64,000 bases of DNA from Chaunax sp. Z400 (Eukaryota; Chordata; Actinopteri; Lophiiformes; Chaunacidae), in assembly GCA_037577475.1 (NCBI GenBank), contig CM075203.1, positions 20,883,397 through 20,947,396 of the forward strand. The letters are read 5' to 3'. Below, piece by piece: positions 24,130 through 34,296 of the stretch. The notes below the pieces were generated by a model. That model was given only the letters and a program-made list of their open reading frames with translations, was not told where the DNA came from and ran no database searches. Position numbers and translations under genes: made by a program. How positions within the stretch are numbered: the first letter of the stretch is position 1; each line of letters begins with the position of its first letter.

Positions 24130-25960
24130 GACCTTTTATTTCCTCTCTTTTCAACTCCATCTCTTAACAGGAACTGTTTAAAGTAAAATTGACTCAGCAG
24201 TATAATATATTATTTATACAATATAATAATATATACTTTCCTCTTTTGTCTACTTTGTATCCTTTAGTATAAAGAGCATCACAGATCCACCAGGATCTAG
24301 GTATGAGCATGCTTTGTGCTGGTTACTATGCAGAGAACATGCTGAGGGTGCATTTCTAACATGGCTGCACTGTTCTCCGATACCCTGGAACCTGTATATT
24401 GTGATTATTTTACTTATTATAAATTATTTGATCATAATTTAAGATTATTTGATCTTAATAACAGAAAACAGTTTTAATTTTTCAAAAGCCATCATTGAAT
24501 GCTATCCAAACATTTTGGATTTTGTACAATGGACTGTAAAATAATGCTCGTAACATTAGTACTGAGTGGATTGTCTCATAGTGAAATCTCTCAATGATTC
24601 CCAGCTTTAACCTCTGACAGCCTGAAATCACAAAGTGTAAAAGAGATCAATCAGATGTTACTGAAGAGGTGCTGGTTTGATGTAACATGTTACTAAATGC
24701 AGGAAATGGCTCCGAAGCTGACTCTGTAACGGAAGGATGAATTCACTCCTTCAGTGTTTCTTTGCTGACTCATCCTTTGCATAAATGTGTGCAGCAGGAT
24801 ATTTGCAGAGAACAGTAGCTTACATCCTTTCTTCTTTGAAAAGCAGTTTTAAAGCTGAGCTCCCTCAGCTTGCAGCTCTGCCTCACACTCAACCTGTCAC
24901 CCATCTGTGTCTGATCAGAGGAAACTCAGAGGAGAACATTGTCAAACCAGTGCTGTTAGATAGTGGGGATCCAGTTACCTCTTCCTCCCTCCTTCCCTCC
25001 CTCTCCCATCCGTTTTCTGATGCATGTAACCCTCCCACGTCATCCAAGTCAAGGCCTGCTTCACACTGCCTACCACAGTGAAGATCTCCCAGCAGGCTTC
25101 CTTCCAGGGATAATGTGTGTGAGTGAAGATATGTAAAGGGAATAAGAGTAAAATGAGTGGGTGCATCTCCTTATTTAAAGCCCATTAAATAAAAACACAA
25201 TGCTTGCTTAGTGAGTTAAAATAGTTCATTTAGATCTCCTCTGTGTGTGCAGTTAATTAAAAGAAACAGATAGAGCCATACTTTTTCTACATATGAGATA
25301 ATCACATAAATCATTGTGACACTGTGCTCCCTTACACTGTCTAATCATTTTGATAGGGGCAAAAAAAAAATACAGTGTCAGTGATGTAAAATGAGGTTTC
25401 TAAATTATCCAACGTGGCACTGATTCGTAAAATGATTTGAACTGCAGTCTTTTCCTGAGACTTTTATTGAACTGCTAATAGTTTACAACATTAACATGGC
25501 ATTTATAGCAAACCATTTAACAAGCTTTGGGCCATTTCACACATTTAACAGTCTTGGAACTAATTGTCTTATAGCTCTGCTGGAAAAGAAGAATACAGTA
25601 TATTGTACTGACAGACATAGAGGAGAGCCAACCATCAGGGTAGCAGTCAGAGGAACTGGACATCATAATGCAAAGAATGGAGAGGCTATACTAGCAACAT
25701 GTTGCGATGAATAAAGTGCACATGTGATAAGAGCACTTGGACTAATGAATGAATGTGCAGCAGGTGGTAGGGTGGTCGTCGAAGAGTGAATAAAGAGGCT
25801 TTCCCCATCAAATATGTGTTTAAAAGGTGAAGGCACAGGATTAGTTTCACCTACAGATGTGGAGGTGATGAGATACAGTAAAGTAAAATTAAATCAAAGT
25901 ATAATTAGACATGATAAGGGTCAGACAAAAAGAAAAAACTCTGCATTTTAGTCACCATAA
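24130..25960. other. unassigned non-coding DNA
   Basis: No gene recognised. 24355-24405 shares a block with 22555-22640. Open frames at 24785-25081 and 25496-25714 have no recognisable domain. Confidence 0.45.
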
Positions 25961-25964
25961 TGTA

Positions 25965-26310
25965 ACGGCAAATCGCAACAAGAGTTCATGACACTTTCTA
26001 AAAACAGCAGGTCTTTTATTTCACAGAGACCCAACAATCCCCCATGAGCAATAACCTGGCAACAGTGGTGAGGAAAATCTGTAACAGGCAGAAACCTCGG
26101 AGCAGACCTCAGCTCTGGGTGGGTGGGCGGTCCTCTGCTTTGATCGCTCGGGTTGAAAAAGAGACAGGAAGAGAGGAGCGGGAGAGACTCAGAGAGTGAT
26201 GCACAGCAACAAAAATAGTAACAGCTATAATAACAATAGAAATATCACAATTACTATCTAAAATAACTAATGCGACTGAATGGAAACTATAATAGCACTC
26301 AGAAGAGCTC
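25965..26310 (-). repeat. (ATTGA)n-tailed repeat 'Y', copy 1
   Basis: Shares with 26525-26792 the blocks 'acagagacccaacaatcc', 'acagtgg' and 'aacaggcagaaacct', then a purine-rich stretch. It shares with 49575-49980 (inverted) the extra block 'acagctataataacaata'. The family is a very common fish repeat whose opposite strand ends in 'ggcgctatataaataaaatt' plus ATTGA units, which suggests the 3' end of a non-LTR retroelement. That gives minus-strand orientation here. The tail itself is degraded in this copy. Confidence 0.65.
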
Positions 26311-26314
26311 ATTC

Positions 26315-26415
26315 CTCCACCAAGGCTGAACTATCTGTATATCTTGACCAGCCCATGGCCAACCCTCCAACAAGTTTTGTGGAAATTGGTTCTTTAGTTT
26401 TTGCTTAATTAGGGA
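26315..26415 (-). repeat. repeat 'X' fragment
   Basis: Contains 'cctccaccaaggct' and ctccaacaagttttgtggaa followed by 'tagtttttgc', the minus-strand hallmark of the family. Confidence 0.55.
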
Positions 26416-26419
26416 GAAT

Positions 26420-26524
26420 GTCCTTTTAGTGGAGTTTGCATATTCTCCCCATGTCTGCTTGTGCTGTGGCTTCATTCCTCAGTCCAAACACATGCAGTAT
26501 AGGAGTATAGGTGTGAATGAGAGT
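26420..26524 (+). repeat. tRNA-derived SINE, left part, interrupted
   Basis: Contains tggagtttgcatattctccc, then 'gtctgcttgtg', 'cagtccaaacacatgcag' and 'ataggtgtgaatgagagt', the central SINE sequence. It stops at GAGT (26521-26524), where repeat 'Y' is inserted. It resumes at 26793. Confidence 0.6.
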
Positions 26525-26792
26525 CAAGTCAAGTCAATTTTATTTATATAGCGCCAAATCACAAGAAACGTTATATCAAGGCACTTTCTAAGAAGAGCAG
26601 GTCTAGACCGACTCTTTATTCTACAGAGACCCAACAATCCTCCATGAGAAGAACATGGAGACAGTGGAGAAAGAAAAAAAAAGCCTTATAACAGGCAGAA
26701 ACCTGGAGCAGATCCAAGACTCAAGGTGGGTGGAGAGAGAGAGATAAGGGAGTAAAAAAAATGGGGGAGATAGATGGAGAGAGAGAAAGGAG
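26525..26792 (-). mobile_element. (ATTGA)n-tailed repeat 'Y', copy 2, inserted in a SINE
   Basis: Begins caagtcaagtcaattttatt, then 'tatagcgccaaatcacaa', and runs through 'agacccaacaatcc' and 'aacaggcagaaacctgg' to a purine-rich end. Read on the minus strand it ends in an AATTGACTTGAC-type tail, consistent with a retroelement inserted by target-primed reverse transcription. GAGT occurs on both sides (26521-26524, 26793-26796), whereas an uninterrupted SINE has it once, so GAGT is the probable target duplication. Confidence 0.7.
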
Positions 26793-26866
26793 GAGTGTGA
26801 ATGGGCCCGGTAATCTGTCACCGAATGAAACCTGGGATAGGATAAGTGGTTATAGAAAATGATGGA
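26793..26866 (+). repeat. tRNA-derived SINE, right part
   Basis: Continues the interrupted SINE with 'gagtgtgaatggg', then a shortened 'cctgggataggataagtgg' and 'atagaaaatgatggatgg'. It lacks the usual middle of the GCTGGGATAGGCTCCAG module, so it also has an internal deletion. It leads into GGAT repeats. Confidence 0.6.
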
Positions 26867-26984
26867 TGGATGGATGGATGGACAATATGGATGGATATTG
26901 GATGGATATGGATATGGATGGATATTGGATGGATATGGATATGGATGGATATTGGATATGGATGGATAAAATGGATGGATGGAC
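26862..26984. repeat. GGAT microsatellite grown into ATATGG/GGATATT minisatellite
   Basis: Starts as pure GGAT units, then becomes an irregular alternation of 'ggatggatatt' and 'ggatatggatat' blocks. It arises from the SINE tail. Open frames across it (MDGWMD-type) are artefacts of the repeat. Confidence 0.9.
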
Positions 26985-27037
26985 ACATGTAAAATATTAT
27001 CCCAGTGTCTCAAACTTGAAAACCAAACTCACTCTGC

Positions 27038-27343
27038 TGGGGAGGTGGAGCGTTTGTGTGTTTGATAGAACACCAAAGATGGTGAACTATACCTGGGCAC
27101 AGCAACGTCAGAGGAAACTCTGGTGGAGACCTGCAGCCGTCATGATCTGCAAATCGGTCGTCTGACCTGGGCATAGGGGCCAAAGACTAATGGAACCATC
27201 TAGTAGGTGGCATCCTCCAAAGTTTCCCTCAGGATTGCTGGAGCTCAGAGTCTCACAGTTTTAAAGCCAATGATTAGAGGTCTTTGAGCCGAAACCATCT
27301 CAATCTATTGTCAAACTTTCACTGGCTTGGAGACGGGGTGGTT
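27038..27343 (+). pseudogene. 28S ribosomal RNA gene fragment (decayed)
   Basis: A colinear series of blocks matches vertebrate 28S rRNA from memory: 'ggggaggtggagc', 'aaagatggtgaactat' then 'acctgggc', cagaggaaactctggtggag, 'gcaaatcggtcgt' then 'gacctgggcataggggc', 'aaagactaatggaaccatct', 'aagtttccctcagga', 'gattagaggtctttg', 'gccgaaaccatctcaatcta'. About 300 bp of the internal part of 28S is represented, with many substitutions, small deletions and a short lost segment near 27320. A live rDNA unit would be GC-rich, thousands of bp long and nearly invariant, so this is a pseudogene fragment. There is no poly(A) tail. It follows a cluster of other repeats. Confidence 0.9.
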
Positions 27344-27344
27344 C

Positions 27345-29235
27345 AAAATAAATCTGTTAAATATCTCAACATATTTCATGTCCTGGATGTATTCCTTGAA
27401 TTGACATCATCAGAACAGACACTTTCAGGAGCCTTTCAACCCATGGGCACCCTCGGTATATTGGACATTTGACAGAGGACTAAGACTAAGCAACTTTCAA
27501 AATTAACACTATAGTTGTATCACCAGAACCTCAACTTTTCTTTGTCTCTAGTGTATTTTTTAATTTAGATGACGTACTGTGCTGTCAGCACAGGGTAAAC
27601 CCGCGCTGAGTCACAAATTATTCATACTGTTATGGGCTTCAACACTGTGATGTATTGGTGGACAAAAACTATAATTAACAATGACTTTCTGTCAGGGAAG
27701 ACAAAGAGAGACGAAGAGCCCTCTATTTACAAGTCAATCCAAGCCTCTTAAGTGTTACACTAAGCAATTTACCTTGGATTAAATGTAAAAATATTTTTTT
27801 AAAGGATCAAGCTATAAACCAATGGATTTAAGCTGAATTAATTGGGTTTATAAATCACAACTTGCACACCTACACCAATATAGTAAAATATAAATGACTA
27901 TAGCTGCACAGAGGTCGACTGAACTTGTTTCAAATATGAGTAAACATGCTGATACTTATTCTCAATCTTAAATCTGCATTCAGAATAAAAAGTATGTTTC
28001 TTTTAGACATCCGCTGAGTCACGTCATCTTGGCTTCAACAATGGTTTGGAGCTGCTTTCATTAAATCCAAGGTACATCCCCAGGCCTGCCAGACAGACAG
28101 CTGCCATGTCCTTGAAAGTCTCTGCTTAAAAAGTCTCCATTTAAAACACAATCTCGTTGCCATGGTGCTGCTCACTCTATCCTGTTGGATTAAACATCTT
28201 GATACAAACTGTTGATCACTCTGATGGTCACTGCCTCTGTGTCACTTCCCTGATCTGGGCTGTTTTGATCCTGTCTCTACCAAATTAGCTAACTGGGACG
28301 CACAGTAATCAGATGGGGCCCCGTCACAGGTCTGTGCAGAACGCTACAGGTACAGTAATATTGGCCCAATTTTCTCACTGATTAACTTGTGTGTGGCTGA
28401 TTGGTTCTGCATGAGGGCACAAGAACTGCACATGCTGCTCTGTTAGATTCAGAGGCAAAAAAGCTTCTGTGTTAATTAGAGGTTGGCAGATCTCCAGAAA
28501 GAACAGGGATTGTCTCGGAGCCTGGGGGGAATTCAAAGTGCAGCCAGTGGCAACAGCATTAGCCTATATAGATCTATATATATATATATCCAATGGTGTA
28601 CTTCAGTCTCATCGTAATGATTGGCTGTTCTCTCCTTCCTAACTCACGATGGTACTCATTAATCTCTCATTAATCAGACTTGTATGGTTCTAAATATGCA
28701 CACACATAGTCTGAGTCACATTTCTCTCAAACTATCCACCAACATATGTTTCTGGAAAAGAATACAACTAACATGCTTAATTTGATCTCTATATATTAAA
28801 TGCTATGTGTATGAAGTGAAATCAAGTGTGACTGGACCAATGTGTGCCCAACTCAGTTCTTTGTTGATGCCACCAGTAAAACCACAGCATTAGCCATTTG
28901 GTTAAATGTTTAGGACAGTTTATAGTACTCTAGTTGAAGTTTTTGGCAGTGCAAATAACGGTTGTTCTGTCTCAAAAGCAAAGGCGGCAAAAGTTGAGAG
29001 TAGTGTGTGTCATGGTATCCCTCTGCAGGATCCTTCCTTGGTGGGCGTAGTTTTGTGTTCTGCTCTGATTTCACATGTGGTGCAGGCTGCATGGCATTTA
29101 CTCACCTGATTCCACTCTACCATAATCTATAGACGTACTTAACCCTGGTGCAACCATTCACTCCTCGTCAGATCGTTCAGTCTCCTATGTGGTTGCGTTA
29201 GTCTGACTAGTAAAATATTTTCTAGTGTAACTCTG
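27345..29235. other. unassigned non-coding DNA
   Basis: No gene recognised. (TA)n at 28567-28590. The part at 28010-28550 is balanced in composition and could be conserved non-coding sequence; this cannot be tested here. Confidence 0.4.
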
Positions 29236-29610
29236 GTGCTTGTGTTAACCTTACCTGTCTTTACAGGAAACTCCTGCCAGCTTGCCCACCTCTGTCCTGC
29301 TCTGGACCCACGCCTGTACATCCCTGCCAAACCACTCCACCATCTGTCTTCGCATCCCTGCTTTGGATGCCAGCCTGCCTCCCACCACTATCCAAGTCAG
29401 TACTCTGTTCATTCTAAATCCATTACTGCCCCCTCATCCATTCAGCGTCTCTAATCTGCACTCTGCTCTGCCACAGGATTCTCCCGACCTCCACCCTGCC
29501 ACAAACAATATTCAACTGCATTCAAACTGTTTATTATTTATTATCTTTATTAAACTTGTTAAACGCTCCACCTTTGTCAGTATCCTGCTTTTGGGTCCAA
29601 TCTCAAATAC
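29236..29610 (+). repeat. possible decayed LTR or retroelement leader
   Basis: Pyrimidine-rich, repeat-like sequence with 'gaaactcctgccagcttgcc' and many 'cctgcc' words, an 'attaaac' degenerate poly(A) signal, and then 'cctgcttttgggtcc'. The ordering resembles the 3' half of fish LTRs that end with 'ctgcatttgggtcc'. No ends or target duplication can be defined. Confidence 0.35.
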
Positions 29611-29654
29611 AATCGTTAATAGTGTGAAACATTTTAGGAATGAGTTTGAGGTAA

Positions 29655-29675
29655 TGGATGGATGGATGGATGGAC
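29655..29675. repeat. (GGAT)5 microsatellite
   Basis: Five GGAT units without a recognisable SINE body in front. Confidence 0.85.
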
Positions 29676-30261
29676 AATAAACAAAAAATTAATCCAAAGG
29701 CACACATAATAATCACAGAAACATGAAATGATAACAGCACCTGCACACCTGCATGAATATGAAATGGTGTTACTGGTCCACTCGTGATGAAGGAGTCATT
29801 AAATGTACATACAGTATATGAGCATGAACGAAGCAGCTCGGGCCAATAATGTAATGTCAGTGTGACCTTTTTGAAAATTGAAAAGTTCTCATATTTTACT
29901 CTTTCTCTCACATTTCTCTCATATTCCCTGTGGTCATCTGACAAATTGTTGCATAATTACCTTGTATCACGTATATCACTGTTAAAACCAGACAAACTTG
30001 ACGGCACATTTATGTTTGTTCATTTTGATCCTTCTATTGTAAACTCTGCATTCTAATGTAAATAAATCATACAAACACTAGTGAATTTATACTGTAGTAA
30101 TAGGGTGATAATTCAATTCTTATCGCTTACTAATAATTGAACATCAATAAACAAATATACATTAAATATATGAGAACTTGTCTTACCAGACTAACACACT
30201 GAAAAGGAAAGAAGTAAAGGATAGAGAAACTCAACAAACATAGAGGGAGCATCACAATCTC

Positions 30262-30695
30262 ATTTATTCATTCATTTTCTGTAACCTCTACTGAGCAGGG
30301 TCGCGAGGGGGCTGGAGCCTATCCCAGCTGACTTTGGGTGGGAGGACGGGTACACCCTGGACAAGTCTCCAGTTCATCACAGGGCCACACATAGAAAGAC
30401 AAGAGCACTCAGACAGCACAAGCTTCCGCCAAGGCCCAACAATCCTCGACATAATTGTTTATAAAACGCTTTGGTGGACACAGGACCTTATTCCAGCAGT
30501 ACCAGTCCCAGTCAATTTAGAGTCACCAATTCACCTGTACTGCATGTTTTTTGGTGTTGGGAGGAAGCTGGAGAACTTGGAGGGAACACATGCAGACACG
30601 GGGAGAAAAGTCCAAGGTCCTCAGGGGGATTTAAACCCAGGACCTTCCTGCTTGTTCTAAGGCAACAGCGCTACCCACTACACCACCGTGACTCC
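30262..30695 (-). repeat. tRNA-derived SINE, full length, with an internal insertion
   Basis: On the minus strand the element starts ggagtcacggtggtgtagtg, with the A-box-like TGGTGTAGTGGGTAGC at 30687-30672 and a B box of the 'gggtttaaatcc' type near 30638-30627. It passes through the 'tctaaattgac' module and GCTGGGATAGGCTCCAG (30333-30317) and ends in (ATGA/AATGA)n near 30275. About 105 bp at 30403-30507 interrupt it between the 'tctaaattgac' and 'tgtctttctatg' modules. They include repeat 'X' sequence. Confidence 0.8.
30403..30507 (-). repeat. insertion in the SINE carrying repeat 'X' terminus
   Basis: On the minus strand the insertion ends 'gggccttggcggaagcttg' then 'tgctgtctgagtgctctt', the 3' end of repeat 'X'. 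The remainder (30470-30507) is unassigned. The SINE matches its other copies on each side, so this was acquired after SINE insertion. Confidence 0.5.
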
Positions 30696-30699
30696 ATAG

Positions 30700-32480
30700 T
30701 CTTTATAAAGCAAACAGCTGTTTGTTATTATCATGTATTTAACCTTCAAGCAAACCTTTGAGGGATGTTTGCGTTCCGTCAATAATAATCAATAATTATT
30801 AAATCCAGTAGGGAGATAATAAACAGGACATTATGTAAGAGAGACAACAGTTGGACTTTACTCTCCATCAATATTGAACGGAGACAGAAATGACTGTTCC
30901 AGCACAGACTGTCCTGTCACAGAGGTAAGGGTGTCCCTCAGGGTCCTGACACATTAAGTCCACATCAGAGAACCACAGCTGACAGTGGCCCATCCCCACT
31001 CCTGTTCTGGTAAAGGTTACATTTGAATGCATAGCATAGACATGAACTGATGGCTAACATGCACATACAGTATGTTCTGTGCCCGTGTGAGTAGAAATAA
31101 CAGTAGACTCATGCCACAGGCAGTTTAGCAGTTCCAATAGCCTTAGGTAAATCCCAGTGCTGACTCTTGCCAGGGCCCAGGAAGTCTGTTGATCCCATTT
31201 GAGTCCTGTCAGCCATAATTCTTAGCCACCCTTGCAGCATGGCTTGAGGGATGGCATCGGCAGTCTGGCTGTTTGCCACTGCCCAGAGTACCTGATTGGT
31301 TACCTTGAAATTGTATGCAGACATTAATGGTTACCAGAGTGTGAACCTTTGTGAACCCTCGAGTTTGAATCTCAAGCCACCATCAGGTCAGGTCATTCCG
31401 TTCAGTGTCAGCTGTGTTTAGTGTGAACTACTGGCCTCGGTGGTGGTAGGACTCCCCGAGTGCTCGTTTAGTTCTATTTGTTATCATAATCCTGTTGTTT
31501 TCTTAACCAATCAAATGACACCAAACTTAAAAGAGGAAATCAATAACACATTTCAAGAATAAACAGCGCACAATACAGGATTATGCATGCATGCAATGAT
31601 GTGTGTTAGGGATAGGCAGGTATGTAATGTGTTTCTACAGGCTTTCAGCCCTTCTCTTTTAAGTCTTTGGATTTATTTGCTTCACATAACACTGGAACTA
31701 TTCTGGCCATTTTGACTGAGAATGTGCATTACACTGACAAAGAGACTTCCTGCTATTAATTCATCAACTGTTCTTGATGCTGAAAATCTAATTAGTTTTC
31801 CTAATGCAAATGTCAACTCAATTTCTTCAACCATAACTTCTCATAATAAAGATCCATGTTTTTTGTTTACGTAATTCATAAATGCTAACAGTTTGGAGGC
31901 AAAATCTCTGCTTGGTTGCATTAAACAAACAAAAAGCATCTGCACATTAAATAAATGTCACAATATATCCCTTTTCATATGGATGCATTTAATTGAATTG
32001 TTTTCCTCGATTTGGTTGCTTCTAACAGTCACTTTAAAATTTGACTCAGTGTTGCGGGATGTCCATCCACTCACTGAAGAGGACAGCTGCAGCTTACTTT
32101 GACACTTATGTGACATAAATGTCAAGGGCTTTAATTCTATCCTCATAAATAAGTGATGAGTCCTGCTGTAAAAACTAATATGTCACTCTGCCATTATAGG
32201 GCAATAATCTTACATAGTGGTTGTCATGTCGGACCACACGCAATTTTGGACAAAAGAAGTAATGGTGTGAACTTCTTCCTGTGTTTTGTCATAGTAGAAT
32301 AAAGTAGAGTCTGGAAGAGACAGTAGTAGAGAAAATTGATAAATTTGACTAGCTGTGAGAAGAGTTGGGCATCATTTGAATTTTAACAATTCTGGTTCTT
32401 AACGATTCTTGAGGGGCAGGGTCAAAACAGGCCCAATGCTTATTTCACAGAGGAAAAATGAAAATTAGAAATTAGAAAAG
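30700..32480. other. unassigned non-coding DNA with small repeat fragments
   Basis: 31425-31475 is a plus-strand end of repeat 'X' (ctccccgagtgctcgtttag). 32360-32410 contains 'gagttgggcatc' and 'ttctggttcttaacgattc', words seen in hAT-family termini. A 71-codon minus-strand frame at 31324-31109 (IPQAMLQGWLRIMADRTQ and others) looks protein-like but is unrecognised. Confidence 0.4.
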
Positions 32481-32487
32481 AAAAAAA

Positions 32488-32647
32488 ATGTGGCTTCTTA
32501 AATGCTACAGATATCACTTACGGCTAGGGTTTGGCATGAAGAACTGGTTCCAAATTGGAATCTGAGTTTTGGAAACACTTCCAACTGGAACCCAACAATG
32601 TCAAACCCTAGCCGTGAGCGGTATCTGTAGCATTTATGAAGCCACAT
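32488..32647. mobile_element. 160-bp near-perfect inverted-repeat element (hAT-like MITE)
   Basis: The left arm starts atgtggcttcttaaatgcta and the right arm ends in its complement, 'gcatttatgaagccacat'. The arms are about 50 bp each with only a handful of mismatches, including the shared ctagggttt(g)gcat/ggtttgacat block. Inside are 'gaactggttccaaattggaa' and 'cttccaactggaaccc', which extend the inverted similarity toward the centre. The 'gaactggttccaaa' words are typical of some fish hAT termini. A transcript would fold into one long hairpin. No clear target duplication was found. Confidence 0.65.
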
Positions 32648-32830
32648 CTCCACCAAGGAAGGGTTTCTCCATCACATTTTGTTATTTAGTTATCCATGTT
32701 CCATAAAATCTACTGAACGGATTTCCATGAAACCTTGTGGATGAATCTTATCCCTTATAAGTGTCTTTGACATTGCAAGATGAACCTTTGTTGGTGTCGG
32801 TGGGTCTTAGATATTTCTCTCAACGAAATG
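32648..32830 (+). repeat. repeat 'X' copy
   Basis: Contains 'ctccaccaaggaagg', 'aaaatctactgaacggattt' with 'ccatgaaaccttgtgg', and 'tgacattgcaagatgaacct', the forward hallmarks of the family. It abuts the hairpin element. Confidence 0.6.
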
Positions 32831-33224
32831 AAGCAAATTTCAACAGACCTAACTGACAACATTTCACACAGATTGTTATGCCCAGTCTAAAATAAACCTG
32901 AGCAGAGCATAAATATGTGACTCCCCTCTTCCCAACTCCCAGATGACCAGTGCCACAGCGATTTGCTGTCCAGACAGAATTAATTTATTACCTCTGGTGT
33001 CAGGGTGGGCATGGCCCAAAATATCAAATAAAAAAAAAGTCCATCATCTCCACACTAACTTATCTAATAAACAAAGTAAAGAAAATACATGAAACCCCCC
33101 TGTTCCCCCTCCCCAGGGGAACGACACATAAAAACACAATAGCAAATACAAATTATAACTCAGGTTCATAACAAGAAGGCCCTTCAGTGGAAGATATTCC
33201 CAAAACTAAAAGGGTTTCTCAGAG

Positions 33225-33255
33225 GATGCATACCTCCAGCACGGCAGGAGGTATG
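33225..33255. other. short hairpin next to the ATATT satellite
   Basis: 'catacctcc' and 'ggaggtatg' are exact inverted complements separated by 9 nt. It lies directly before the satellite. Confidence 0.4.
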
Positions 33256-33525
33256 TATAATATATTATATTATATTATATTATATTATGTTATATTATAT
33301 TTTATTATATTATTATGTTATATTACATTATATTATGTTTTATTATGTTATATTATATTATATTATAATATATATTATATTATATCATATTATATTATAT
33401 TATTAAAATATATTATGTTATGTTCTATCATATTATTTTATATTATATTATATCATATCATATGATATTATTAAAGTATATTATGTTATGTTATATCATA
33501 TTATATTATATTATATTATATAATA
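33255..33525. repeat. ATATT-type pentanucleotide satellite, about 270 bp
   Basis: Mostly TATAT/TATTA pentanucleotide units with scattered G and C substitutions (TATGT, TATCA), drifting in phase. A 92-codon open frame across it is an artefact of the AT-only repeat. Confidence 0.93.
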
Positions 33526-34023
33526 CTGACAACCATGTATGGTGTTTAATTGAAATAAATCTGTGAAATATTTCTACATAAATGTTTATGGCTATATTGC
33601 ATAAAAACCTAATAATGATAATGGCTCCACCAGATCCATCATCATTGGTCGAGTAACAAAAACACAAATACCACATGGGGGTTAAAAATGAGTAAGGTTG
33701 GAGTAAATGCAGTGCAACAGGGTATAAACCATAAACACTTTGAGGTTGAAGCACAAGAAGCAGTTCTTTGGACGTTTGTGAATGATGATGAGAAAAAAAA
33801 ACTTTCTGTAAGAAAATAACTTAGACGTCAGTGGGTTAAAAAGAAATTAAAAAAATTATTTCATTCTGGCTCCTAAGTGGAAGTTTGAATGTTTGACGAT
33901 AAAACGATGTCTTTTGGATGTGTCTTTGCTCAGTTGGTAAGTCTGAGCCTTAGAACCTGAGCTCTTCAACTCTCTGAGAGTCCACTGCCTTATCAGCTGT
34001 TCATGTTGTTTATTAACCCACAC

Positions 34024-34108
34024 ACAAACCCAGTGTAAGTCGAATACAAACCCAGTGTAAGTCGAATACAAACCCAGTGTAAGTCGAATACAAACCCAGT
34101 GTAAGTCA
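34024..34108. repeat. 22-bp tandem repeat, 3.9 units
   Basis: Units starting at 34024, 34046, 34068 and 34090 repeat acaaacccagtgtaagtcga plus two bases without change until the last unit diverges at 'gtcaag'. Identical units imply a recent origin. Confidence 0.95.
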
Positions 34109-34237
34109 AGTGAGCTACAGCAACATCAACACAACAGTAGTTTACTTCATCCCCTCAACATAAAAATGATGGAGGGGCTACAATCAATATGTCAGTATTT
34201 GATCTGGATCATATCTAACAAACTATACATTCTAGCT

Positions 34238-34248
34238 TCATCATCATC

Positions 34249-34281
<33 letters not shown>

Positions 34282-34296
34282 AATAATAATAATAAG
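34238..34296. repeat. (CAT)n(CAA)n(TAA)n compound microsatellite
   Basis: Three adjoining trinucleotide runs: CAT, then about eleven CAA, then about six TAA. Confidence 0.95.

Noticed and set aside
26621..27165. Open frames rich in MDGWMD or PSNIHPYPY
   Set aside because: They are translations of the GGAT minisatellite.
29282..29680. 132-codon open frame
   Set aside because: It crosses repeat-like pyrimidine-rich sequence and a GGAT microsatellite; no family resemblance.
31109..31324. 71-codon minus-strand frame as a retroelement gag
   Set aside because: Protein-like composition, but no motif (zinc knuckle, capsid homology) that would support it.
33187..33465. 92-codon open frame
   Set aside because: Translation of the ATATT satellite, giving only I, Y, L and similar residues.
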